Source: an uncultured Eubacteriales bacterium (GTDB taxonomy: Bacteria; Bacillota; Clostridia; Christensenellales; Aristaeellaceae). Taken from it: DNA of 22,052 nucleotides. This document shows positions 1-6,491 of this stretch, piece by piece. Numbering within the stretch: position 1 is the first letter of the stretch; each line of letters starts with the position of its first letter. Both the position numbers and the translations under genes were made by a program. The notes below the pieces were generated by a model that was not told where the DNA came from, did no database searches, and saw only the letters and a list, made by a program, of their open reading frames with translations. Location of the stretch: positions 1 through 22,052 of the forward strand of contig CADBNX010000211.1 of NCBI GenBank assembly GCA_902796115.1, given 5' to 3'.

Positions 1-765
1 CAGGGCACGAATCCCTTCGCTGCGGCTGGTGGGAAGCATTTTTGTTCCTTCCGCCGCAATCACCCGGTTTTCTCCCCGCAGGGGAACCATATCCGCCACT
101 GTGGCAATCGCGCAAAGGTCAAGCATCCCCATAGCCCACTCTTTTCCGCACAGAGCCCACGCGGTTTTCAGCGCGACTCCCGCGCCGCATAAATCTGCGA
201 AAGCGGCGCCCGGGAGCTTCGGATTCACAATCGCATCCGCGCAGGGCAGCGTATCCGGCGGCGTATGATGATCCGTAATGATCATCAGCACGCCCCTGTC
301 CTTTGCCAGCTGTGCTTCCGCCGTGCTGGTGATGCCGCAGTCCACCGTGAGGATCACATCAAATTTCCCGCACAGTTCCGCGACCGCTTCCGCGTTCAGC
401 CCGTATCCTTCCCTGTGCCTGTCCGGGATATAGATTTCCGTCTGAAATCCGTACGCTTCAAGCGCGGAGCGCATGATCACACTGGCGCATACTCCGTCAA
501 CGTCATAATCCCCATATACGCATGCCTTCGTTTTGCCTTGCTTCTTCGCCTCCCGAAGCGCCTTGCATGCTTCGGGAATACCGGGCTGTTCCATGGGATC
601 GGAGAGCTGTGCCGTATCCGGATGCAGAAAAAGCGCCGCCTCTTCCCGTGAGGTGATGCCGCGCGCAGTCAGCAGTTCGCCCAGCCAGCCGGGCAGTCCC
701 GCAAAGAGGTTTTCTCCGGCTGCGCATGACGTGTTTTGTGTTGTCCGTTGTATCCAGTCGCGCAC
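1..765 (-). CDS. recJ: Single-stranded-DNA-specific exonuclease RecJ, N-terminal part (cut by window edge)
   Basis: RecJ is a cytoplasmic DHH-family 5'-3' single-strand exonuclease acting in recombination and repair. The first 255 codons are present, and the 3' end lies beyond base 1. Visible family motifs are DYDVDG (residues 86-91), VDCGIT (141-146), the defining DHH (165-167), CGAGVALK (about 193-200) and TVADMVPL (222-229). These are the metal-binding phosphoesterase motifs in normal order. I chose the GTG at 763-765 because the reading frame stays open to the edge, RecJ-like sequence begins at once, and a GGAGG (771-775) lies 5 nt upstream. An ATG at 765-767 is in another frame that stops after 34 codons. 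The gene follows the SecD-like gene on the same strand, as recJ follows secD-secF in many Clostridia, but a terminator hairpin lies between them. Confident by motif. Confidence 0.93.
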   Translation of the reverse strand, partial: MRDWIQRTTQNTSCAAGENLFAGLPGWLGELLTARGITSREEAALFLHPDTAQLSDPMEQPGIPEACKALREAKKQGKTKACVYGDYDVDGVCASVIMRSALEAYGFQTEIYIPDRHREGYGLNAEAVAELCGKFDVILTVDCGITSTAEAQLAKDRGVLMIITDHHTPPDTLPCADAIVNPKLPGAAFADLCGAGVALKTAWALCGKEWAMGMLDLCAIATVADMVPLRGENRVIAAEGTKMLPTSRSEGIRAL

Positions 766-782
766 ATTTTCCTCCGATTTTT

Positions 783-822
783 GAAAAAATAGAAAAAGAG
801 TGCCGGCAATTCATGCCGGCAC
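783..822 (-). terminator. Rho-independent terminator between the SecD-like gene and recJ
   Basis: On the minus strand an 8-bp perfect stem (GTGCCGGC / GCCGGCAC, 800-807 with 815-822, 7-nt loop) is followed by the T-rich tail TCTTTTTCTATTTTTTC. It starts 13 nt after the SecD-like stop. The tail is interrupted, so leakage into recJ is possible. The recJ ribosome binding site begins only about 8 nt past the tail. Confidence 0.75.
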
Positions 823-835
823 CCTGTGAAAGAAC

Positions 836-2182
836 TTACTTTTTCGCCGCTTTGGCGGATACATTGCCCGCAGCAGCGCCGAAGGCGGCAACCACGCACG
901 GCACAAACCAGCGAATCAGACCGATACAGGCGGCAGCGCTCGCAACACAGCCGCAGGCGAGGATGTAGCCGAAATGCCTCGTGGCGGGAATCAGCATCAG
1001 CAGCAGGGCGAGAACCAGCTCTCCGCCGTGAATGATCCAGGCCTTGACCACAGTGGTATGGAAACCGGCGCGAATGGCGCCGCGCGCGTCACGTCCGGAA
1101 GCAATGGCTTCATCCATGCCCTTCAGCTGCAGCAGGCACACATACGCCGCGCAGGCAACGGCAAGAATCACAGCGATCCAGTTCAGGATGTTCAGCGTGG
1201 GCAGCGCCACCGTCGCGATCAGGAAGAAGAAGAACACCATAAACAGCCACAGCGCCCAAACACCGCCAAGGCCTGCCATCCGGTTCCTGATGATCATCAG
1301 TACACTCGCGCAGATGAACAGCGCCCACATCACGATCAGGATCGCGTGAAGGGTGCCCGCGGACGCGGCAGGCTCTCCGTTCGCATCCGGATTCAGAGCG
1401 CTCACCGAAACGGGAAGCGGGCCTTTCGTAATCACAGCGCCGTACGCCCTGGCCATGCTGTCGGAATTCAGGCTCAGCACGATGCCGGAGCCGGAATAAT
1501 AGTTCTTCGCGCCGCCCGCGGCAAAGATCTCCTGGCCGTCCATGGTCATGCTCAGCGTTTCGATGTTTTCATCCAGCAGCTTCTTCGCGTCCGCCGTCAG
1601 ATTCAGGAAAAGGGCGTATGCGGAGGAAGCGGCAGAGGTGACACTGGCGCCCTGGGAGGTATAATACTGCACCCGGAAGGAAGAGAACGCTTCGTTGCCC
1701 ATCAGTTTTTCGCCGTTCTCATCCAGGAACTCGATTTGTCCGACGTTATACGCGGCATACTGAATAGCGGTTGAAACGTCTTCCGTCTCGTTTGTATTCA
1801 CGTATTTGGGATACGCGATGCGGATTTTTCCGTCTTCCGCGAGCGTAACCTTTACCTCGCGCCCCATCGCAGCAAAACGCGCTTTCAGCATTTCGACCGT
1901 ATCCGCGGCAATCTTCGCAGCGTCTTCCTCGCTGCTCTGGGACAGCGTGAGATCCGCCGCGTTTCCGCTGCCTGCATCCAGGCCCAGCGTCAGGGAACGG
2001 GGAACATTTCCCGCCGTGATCGGCAGCCACGGCAGCAGGACATGGACGCCTTCCGCATCCAGCTTCATACCGGCAATGGACAGAACGGATACACAGATGG
2101 TCAGCACCAGCAAAACTGCCAGGGTGATGCCCATCTTTCCTTTCGCGGTCATGGGTTTGCGCGCCTTCTTGTTGTCAGCCAT
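836..2182 (-). CDS. Divergent SecD-like membrane protein (Sec translocon accessory)
   Basis: SecD/SecF assist the final steps of Sec-dependent export using the proton motive force. This 448-aa protein has the SecD layout: TM1 (about residues 18-39), a long extracytoplasmic region, then five further TM segments near the C-terminus (about 278-300, 308-327, 333-353, 382-401, 405-431). SecD-like traces are GLDAG after TM1, an EDAAKIAADTVEMLKARF stretch like the P1 domain, QIEFLDENGEKL, and GPLPVSV (about 254-260), which resembles SecD GALPVPL. A cytoplasmic loop (DEAIASGRDARGAIRAGF) aligns with the SecD segment after TM4. The usual VDANVLIFERIREE signature is absent and no acidic residue is seen in TM4. 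No secF follows. I prefer the ATG at 2182, where AGGATGAG gives better spacing, over the one at 2194. Family assignment is by topology and context. Confidence 0.66.
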   Translation of the reverse strand: MADNKKARKPMTAKGKMGITLAVLLVLTICVSVLSIAGMKLDAEGVHVLLPWLPITAGNVPRSLTLGLDAGSGNAADLTLSQSSEEDAAKIAADTVEMLKARFAAMGREVKVTLAEDGKIRIAYPKYVNTNETEDVSTAIQYAAYNVGQIEFLDENGEKLMGNEAFSSFRVQYYTSQGASVTSAASSAYALFLNLTADAKKLLDENIETLSMTMDGQEIFAAGGAKNYYSGSGIVLSLNSDSMARAYGAVITKGPLPVSVSALNPDANGEPAASAGTLHAILIVMWALFICASVLMIIRNRMAGLGGVWALWLFMVFFFFLIATVALPTLNILNWIAVILAVACAAYVCLLQLKGMDEAIASGRDARGAIRAGFHTTVVKAWIIHGGELVLALLLMLIPATRHFGYILACGCVASAAACIGLIRWFVPCVVAAFGAAAGNVSAKAAKK

Positions 2183-2235
2183 AAAAAAACTCATCCTCTC
2201 ACAGCAGGTTTCCCCGCAAAATCACGGTTCTCCAT

Positions 2236-2264
2236 ATTATACCCATCATTCCCGAAAGCGTCAA
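2236..2264 (-). promoter_or_regulatory. Sigma-A-type promoter of the SecD-like gene
   Basis: On the minus strand TTGACG (2259-2264) and TATAAT (2236-2241) are separated by 17 nt, 5/6 and 6/6 matches to consensus. Transcription should begin near 2229, giving a leader of about 47 nt. Confidence 0.85.
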
Positions 2265-2280
2265 GGCCATTTGTTCCCAT

Positions 2281-2309
2281 TTGCAATTCTTTTTACGATA
2301 TGCTATACT
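2281..2309 (+). promoter_or_regulatory. Promoter of smpB-ssrA
   Basis: TTGCAA (2281-2286), 17-nt spacer, TATACT (2304-2309), with a TG at 2301-2302 making it an extended -10. The start site should be near 2316. Its -35 lies 16 nt from the -35 of the divergent SecD-like promoter, so the two RNA polymerase footprints would compete. Confidence 0.8.
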
Positions 2310-2344
2310 GTTACCGCATCCGGATACGGGAGGGGTTGCATTCA

Positions 2345-2812
2345 TTGGCCAGGGAACGGGATGTCAAAATCATCGCGCAGAACCGTCGGGCGCGGCATGA
2401 CTATTTCATTGAGGATTCTCTTGAATGCGGGATCGAGCTTCGCGGGACCGAAGTGAAATCCCTGCGTCAGGGAAAGGTCAATCTGAAAGAGAGTTATGCC
2501 ATTGTAAAGGACGGAGAAGTGCTGGTGCAGTCCATGCATATATCCCCTTATGAACAGGGCAGCTATTTCAACACCGATCCGCTTCGTCCGAAAAAGCTGC
2601 TGCTGCACAAAAGCGAGATCCGAAGGCTGCACGGCATGGCCCAGAAGCAGGGTTACACCCTGATTCCGCTGGATATTTACCTCAAAAACGGCCGGATGAA
2701 ACTGAATCTCGGGATATGCCTCGGAAAGCACCTGCACGACAAGCGCGCCGCCATGGCGGATAAAGACGCAAAAATTAAAATCGCGCAGGCGATGCGGGAG
2801 CACAGCCGGTAA
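2345..2812 (+). CDS. smpB: SsrA-binding protein SmpB
   Basis: SmpB binds the tRNA-like end of tmRNA and brings it to stalled ribosomes for trans-translation. The 155-aa product has normal family length and recognisable sequence throughout: IIAQNRRARHDYFIED near the N-terminus, GIELRGTEVKSLRQGKVNL, and a lysine/arginine-rich C-terminal tail typical of the part that enters the mRNA channel. The start is a TTG at 2345-2347, giving MARERDVKII. This matches the usual SmpB start point and has GGGAGGGG (2328-2335) 9 nt upstream. A second in-frame TTG at 2336 lies directly on the ribosome binding site and is unlikely. The gene ends 3 nt before the mature 5' end of ssrA, so the two are almost certainly co-transcribed and separated by RNA processing. 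Confidence 0.96.
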   Translation: MARERDVKIIAQNRRARHDYFIEDSLECGIELRGTEVKSLRQGKVNLKESYAIVKDGEVLVQSMHISPYEQGSYFNTDPLRPKKLLLHKSEIRRLHGMAQKQGYTLIPLDIYLKNGRMKLNLGICLGKHLHDKRAAMADKDAKIKIAQAMREHSR

Positions 2813-2815
2813 CAT

Positions 2816-3161
2816 GGGGGTGTACCGGTTTCGACGGGGATCGCCGGGGGTATGGGAAGCGAGCCGCGTACTCTGACCGCGTAATAAGCAGAGAATTAAA
2901 ATTAACTGACAATAACAATCTCGCTTTCGCAGCGTAAGCTGCGCGTCGACCCGAAGCGCTCACGGCTTCGGCCACCGGCGTCATTGATGTGAGGAACAGG
3001 CTCGCTTAAGCTTTGCGGCGATGCCGGTAAAATGAAGCTACCCGGGCTCCAAGCCTGACAAAGGGCGTTCAGTCCGGGGAAATTCAAAACTTTGTCTGCG
3101 CTCGGAGAAACCTGTATCTTTGGGTCTTCGGACAGGAGTTCGACTCTCCTCACCTCCACCA
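2816..3161 (+). ncRNA. ssrA: Transfer-messenger RNA (tmRNA, ssrA)
   Basis: tmRNA rescues stalled ribosomes and encodes a degradation tag. The 5' end GGGGGUG (2816-2822) pairs with CACCUCC (3151-3157) to form a 7-bp acceptor stem with one G-U pair, followed by discriminator A and an encoded CCA (3159-3161). The family 5' signature GUACCGGUUUCGACGGGGAU follows the first bases. A T-arm-like GGACAGGAGTTCGACTCTCC lies near the 3' end. The A-rich region before the tag and the tag ORF ending LAFAA-stop (2935-2937) are in the expected place. The 346-nt length is typical of one-piece tmRNA. No separate promoter is visible inside smpB. Confidence 0.97.
2905..2937 (+). other. tmRNA tag-peptide reading frame
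   Basis: The frame ending at TAA 2935-2937 reads (T)DNNNLAFAA. I place the resume codon at ACT (2905-2907) or GAC (2908-2910), because the frame upstream holds no clear signal to decide. The hydrophobic alanine-ending tail suits ClpXP-type proteases. It ends in LAFAA rather than the common ALAA. Confidence 0.75.
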
Positions 3162-3165
3162 CAAA

Positions 3166-3197
3166 AGAGAAAGCCGCGTCAGAGGCTTTCTTTTTTA
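3166..3197 (+). terminator. Terminator of smpB-ssrA
   Basis: GAAAGCC (3169-3175) pairs with GGCTTTC (3184-3190) around an 8-nt loop, followed by TTTTTTAGTTTTC. It begins 4 nt after the encoded CCA. Confidence 0.88.
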
Positions 3198-3262
3198 GTT
3201 TTCTTTCTTCTCTTTTTCCTTTTCGCTCTTCTCTGCGTTTTTCCTCACGGCTTTTTCTGTTG

Positions 3263-3300
3263 AAAAAGGAAATCGGCAGGCAGATCTGCTCCGCTTTTCC
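3263..3300 (-). terminator. Probable terminator of the sensor kinase/regulator operon
   Basis: On the minus strand GGAAA and TTTCC (3296-3300 with 3268-3272) enclose CGG-AG-CAG pairing with CTGCCG, a bulged stem of about 11 bp, followed by TTTTTC. It lies just after the YesN-like stop codon. Confidence 0.5.
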
Positions 3301-3307
3301 GTTTCTC

Positions 3308-4543
3308 TTACTCCTCCCTTGTTTTCGTCATCACTTCCTGCGGCGTCATGCCGGTTTCCCGCTTGATAAACCGGTTGAAATAGGATCGCGAGGAAAAGGA
3401 CATACAGGACGCAATGTCATTCAGGCTCATCCTGCTCGTTTTCATCAGGCGTCGGATTTCATCCATGCGGCAGGAAGCAATGAAGTGGCTCAGGGTAACG
3501 CCGGTTGCCTGCCGGAACAGGCGGGTCAGATAATCGCTGTTGTAGTGACTCATCGCGGACAGGGATGCGACGGATAAATCCTCGCGCACATGTGCCGCGA
3601 TGTAAGCTTTGATGTTTCCGATGGTCACCTGGTTTTCCGGGAAATCGGACGGGGAAAACCCGTAAACGAAGGGCATGCCGTCCGCAAGCTTTGTGCGTCT
3701 TTCCATTTCCCGCAGCATCTCCTCACAGAGCTGCGGAAACCGTACCGCTTCCGTCGGCTGCAGGCAGAGCAGAAAATCGACCGCAGTGCTTTCCGCAAGC
3801 TGGATGGCATTCTGCGCGTTTTCAAGCAATCCGTACAGCCGTGAAAGAGGCGCTTCATCCGTATACCCGCAAATCCACAGCGCTGCCTCATCTGACAGGT
3901 TCAGTGCGTAGGTATGATGCGCATTGTAATAAGAAAGCTGTCGGGAAAGACAGCGGTGAAGCTGAACCAGCGCAGATTCCGTCAGGGATTTCGCGGTATG
4001 CGCAAGAACAAAAACCAGCTGCACAGAGAGATTTGAAAAGCCGCACTGTTTCAGAACGGGGATCAGATCCCCTTCCCCATCTTTTTCGCATACGGCGGCA
4101 AACAGCCTCCGGCGCTGTTTCAGTATGCCGCTCTCCCGGTCCTTTTCCTTCTCGTCCTGCGTATCCCGCTCCTGCTGAAAAGCATCGAGGGTATCATGCA
4201 CTTTCTGCAGCAGTACAGCGTCTGTCTCGGTTTTCAGAAGGTAACCGGCCGCTTTATTGGCCATTGCCCGGTATACATAATCAAACTGTGAATAGGCGGT
4301 CAGAAAGATGCATCTGCACTGCGGCCAGTTTCGGTTCACCCGATCCAGCAGTTCCAGCCCGTCCATTTCCGGCATCCGGATATCGGATACCAGCAGATCG
4401 ATGCGGGTCTGCTCCAGTATCCGGAGCGCTTCCGCCGCGCTGTACGCGCAGTACACTTCCAGGTTTTCCTCGCGGGACAGCAGATGATACACGCTGTCCG
4501 CGATGGCAGGCTCATCGTCCACAACCAGCACATGGAATATCAT
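3308..4543 (-). CDS. YesN-type response regulator with AraC DNA-binding domain
   Basis: This 411-aa cytoplasmic transcription factor probably activates the neighbouring sugar-uptake operon when phosphorylated. An N-terminal receiver domain (about 1-120) has the acidic pocket D9/D10, phospho-acceptor D54 in SDIRMPEMDG, T82 and K104. A linker (about 120-300) has charged coil-like stretches. Two helix-turn-helix motifs of the AraC/XylS type fill about 308-411, ending in SFSSRSYFNRFIKRETGMTPQEV. Its start overlaps the stop of the kinase gene by ATGA (4540-4543), implying translational coupling. Divergent pairing with a solute-binding-protein operon is the usual arrangement for this family in Firmicutes. 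The effector sugar and binding site are unknown. Confidence 0.93.
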   Translation of the reverse strand: MIFHVLVVDDEPAIADSVYHLLSREENLEVYCAYSAAEALRILEQTRIDLLVSDIRMPEMDGLELLDRVNRNWPQCRCIFLTAYSQFDYVYRAMANKAAGYLLKTETDAVLLQKVHDTLDAFQQERDTQDEKEKDRESGILKQRRRLFAAVCEKDGEGDLIPVLKQCGFSNLSVQLVFVLAHTAKSLTESALVQLHRCLSRQLSYYNAHHTYALNLSDEAALWICGYTDEAPLSRLYGLLENAQNAIQLAESTAVDFLLCLQPTEAVRFPQLCEEMLREMERRTKLADGMPFVYGFSPSDFPENQVTIGNIKAYIAAHVREDLSVASLSAMSHYNSDYLTRLFRQATGVTLSHFIASCRMDEIRRLMKTSRMSLNDIASCMSFSSRSYFNRFIKRETGMTPQEVMTKTREE

Positions 4544-6267
4544 GATTTTTCCTCCGCCGTTTCAAATCCCGTACGTCCCACGGTCATAGTGACACGCAGC
4601 CCGCCCAGTTCGCTTCTGTCGAACGCAAGCCCGCAGGAATCGCCCCAGGTGCTTTTCAGCCGCATATGAGTATTGACCAGGGCGTGCTGCTCCTGTTCAG
4701 GAGTCGGCAACAGCAGCATATCCCGCATCCGCTGCAGCTGCTCATCCGTCAGCAGGCTTCCGTTATCTTCCACCAGGATCCTTACATATCGCGCACTGAT
4801 CTCAAAGCGCAGGCGGATGATCCCCTCTCCGTTCCTCGTCACAATGCCGTGTTCCAGCGCGTTTTCAAACAGGGGCTGCAGGATCAGATGCGGCACGGAA
4901 AGGCGGGCGATTTCATCCGGAAGCGCTTCGATATCCGCAGCGATGCCTCCTTCGAAGCGGATCAGCTGGATATTCAGGTAGGTGACCGCGAAATCGTATT
5001 CTTTTTGAAGTCTCACCATGGTATGGGACTGATCCGTAATGTATTCGAAATACTTTCCCAGATAATCGGTCAGCCGCTCCGCGTGGGCATACCTTCCCTC
5101 CGTGATGCTGTGGCGCAGGATAAAAAATGAATTATAAAGGAAATGCGGATTGATCTGGGCATGAAGCTGTTTCAGTTCCGCCTGCTGACAGCGGATGGTC
5201 GCCTCATAATTGTCACGGATCAGCTTTTGTACGCGTTCGTTCATCCGATTGTAACTGTCAGCGAGCATCCGGAATTCATATATGTACGAATTGCTGTTCA
5301 CGGGCTCGGAAAGGTTCTCTGCGGTTGCTTCTTCAAAATGCCGCACAAGGCTGCGGACGGGAAACTGGATTTTCCGGTAGATGATGACGGAGTATAAAAC
5401 GATCCCCGCAAAAACCAGCGCGGTCAGCAGACTCACATAACGCCTCAGCAGGATGGGCAATGCAAAAACCTGCCGTACGGGCAGCAATTCCACAAAAGAG
5501 CAGGCCAGCACATCCGAATAGCTCGCGATCATCAGGTATTCCGTTCCGTTCAGGGTCACCTCGGTAGTTTCCTCTGTACCGCTGTCAAGCAGCGCGAACA
5601 ATTCTTCCGGTAAAACCGAATCCTGTTCCGGATACATCCGCCCGGCCTGATGATTGACGATCATACTCCGGGTTCCGCCGCTCGGATCCGCAAGCCGCAT
5701 CCCTTCCGTGATATGATCCATGTTCAGTTCGGCGTCCAGATACATGTATTTTCCCCCGGTGGACGCGACAAGGCTTCCGAAATGCAGCACTCCTTCCCGG
5801 TCATACAGCCGCGCCGCGGTTCTCTCAAGGCCGGATAAGGCCGCATACATCTCGCTTTCGATAGCTTTATACTGCCCGGAGGCAGTAATTTCCATACCGC
5901 TTTCCGGATAGCAGAGCCTGATTTCCGCCAGATACGGATTGACGCTGTGCAGATAATACAGCAGATCCATCACATTTTTGATCATCTCATAACGTTCTGC
6001 GTTGGTCAGGTTTTCACGGAACACGAAAAAATCCCGCACTTTGCTGTTCTGCAGTATAAACTGTGTCTGATCCCGGATGATTTCCACCGCTTCCTCCAGT
6101 TCTGTCCGTGCCTCGTATACCTTGGCGGAAGCGTAGGTAACCGCATTGTTGCGGATGTTCCCGTACAGCCAGTTGTTCAGCACCTGATTCCCGATCTGGA
6201 TCGGGAGAACCGCTGCCAGAAAAATCAGAATCAGCCTGGTGAACAGCGAATTCCATTTTCTTCTCAA
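4540..6267 (-). CDS. YesM-type membrane sensor histidine kinase
   Basis: This 575-aa kinase should sense an extracellular carbohydrate signal and phosphorylate the adjacent AraC-type regulator. TM1 is about residues 8-30, an extracytoplasmic sensor about 31-277, TM2 about 278-297, then a HAMP-like segment with PVRSLVRHFEEA. The His_kinase domain has the phospho-acceptor H375 in LHAQINPHFLYNSFF, N-box PLFENALEHGI, and VEDNGS of the G1 box. The ATPase tail ends soon after, as is usual in this LytS/YesM class. I chose the TTG at 6265-6267 because AAAGGAGG lies 7 nt upstream and the protein then begins with a short basic stretch before TM1. A frame start at 6330 would add 21 residues with no ribosome binding site. 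Confidence 0.92.
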   Translation of the reverse strand: MRRKWNSLFTRLILIFLAAVLPIQIGNQVLNNWLYGNIRNNAVTYASAKVYEARTELEEAVEIIRDQTQFILQNSKVRDFFVFRENLTNAERYEMIKNVMDLLYYLHSVNPYLAEIRLCYPESGMEITASGQYKAIESEMYAALSGLERTAARLYDREGVLHFGSLVASTGGKYMYLDAELNMDHITEGMRLADPSGGTRSMIVNHQAGRMYPEQDSVLPEELFALLDSGTEETTEVTLNGTEYLMIASYSDVLACSFVELLPVRQVFALPILLRRYVSLLTALVFAGIVLYSVIIYRKIQFPVRSLVRHFEEATAENLSEPVNSNSYIYEFRMLADSYNRMNERVQKLIRDNYEATIRCQQAELKQLHAQINPHFLYNSFFILRHSITEGRYAHAERLTDYLGKYFEYITDQSHTMVRLQKEYDFAVTYLNIQLIRFEGGIAADIEALPDEIARLSVPHLILQPLFENALEHGIVTRNGEGIIRLRFEISARYVRILVEDNGSLLTDEQLQRMRDMLLLPTPEQEQHALVNTHMRLKSTWGDSCGLAFDRSELGGLRVTMTVGRTGFETAEEKS

Positions 6268-6300
6268 AACCGGCCCTCCTTTGCCCCGTCTTCCATGCAA

Positions 6301-6330
6301 ATTGTACCATATCCGGCAGAAAAACACCAA
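6301..6330 (-). promoter_or_regulatory. Promoter of the kinase/regulator operon
   Basis: On the minus strand TACAAT (6301-6306) with an extended TGG just before it, and TTGGTG (6325-6330) 18 nt upstream. The weak -35 is compensated by the extended -10. The palindrome GAAAGCTTTC (6332-6341) sits directly upstream and could be an operator. Confidence 0.6.
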
Positions 6331-6341
6331 GGAAAGCTTTC

Positions 6342-6420
6342 AGAATATCGGTTTTGTTGAAAAGTTTTCCGGAAAAATGCAATTCCGTTTTTGTCAGTTA
6401 CAGCGTAATATAAGAATAAC
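6342..6420 (+). promoter_or_regulatory. Probable activator-dependent promoter region of the sugar-uptake operon
   Basis: A TATAAG -10-like hexamer (6409-6414) has no acceptable -35, which fits a promoter needing the divergent AraC-type regulator. Upstream are an imperfect direct repeat sharing CG(G/T)TTTTGT (6349-6357 and 6386-6394) and a perfect 12-bp palindrome TTTTCCGGAAAA (6365-6376). Either could be a regulator site. The assignment is inferential. Confidence 0.35.
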
Positions 6421-6473
6421 TGCTTCGGATATCCGTTGAAACCGAAGCAAATCCATATTGCGGCACAGCCGCA
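6421..6473 (+). promoter_or_regulatory. Two hairpins in the leader of the solute-binding-protein gene
   Basis: TGCTTCGG (6421-6428) pairs with CCGAAGCA (6442-6449) across a 13-nt loop. TGCGGC (6459-6464) pairs with GCCGCA (6468-6473) across ACA. The second hairpin ends 7 nt before the GAGG ribosome binding site (6481-6484). The first could alternatively be a DNA operator. No T-tract follows, so this is not an intrinsic terminator. Confidence 0.5.
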
Positions 6474-6491
6474 GGAAAGTGAGGAACCTCT

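Noticed and set aside
974..1774. 266-codon plus-strand frame opposite the SecD-like gene
   Set aside because: Low-complexity Gln/His/Arg-rich product without a ribosome binding site; the opposite strand has clear TM topology and a promoter.
2902..3162. Minus-strand frame of 86 codons across ssrA
   Set aside because: It lies opposite the tmRNA, whose structure and CCA end are unambiguous.
6331..6344. Catabolite-response element at the GAAAGCTTTC palindrome
   Set aside because: The central CG and the 14-bp length of a cre site are missing.
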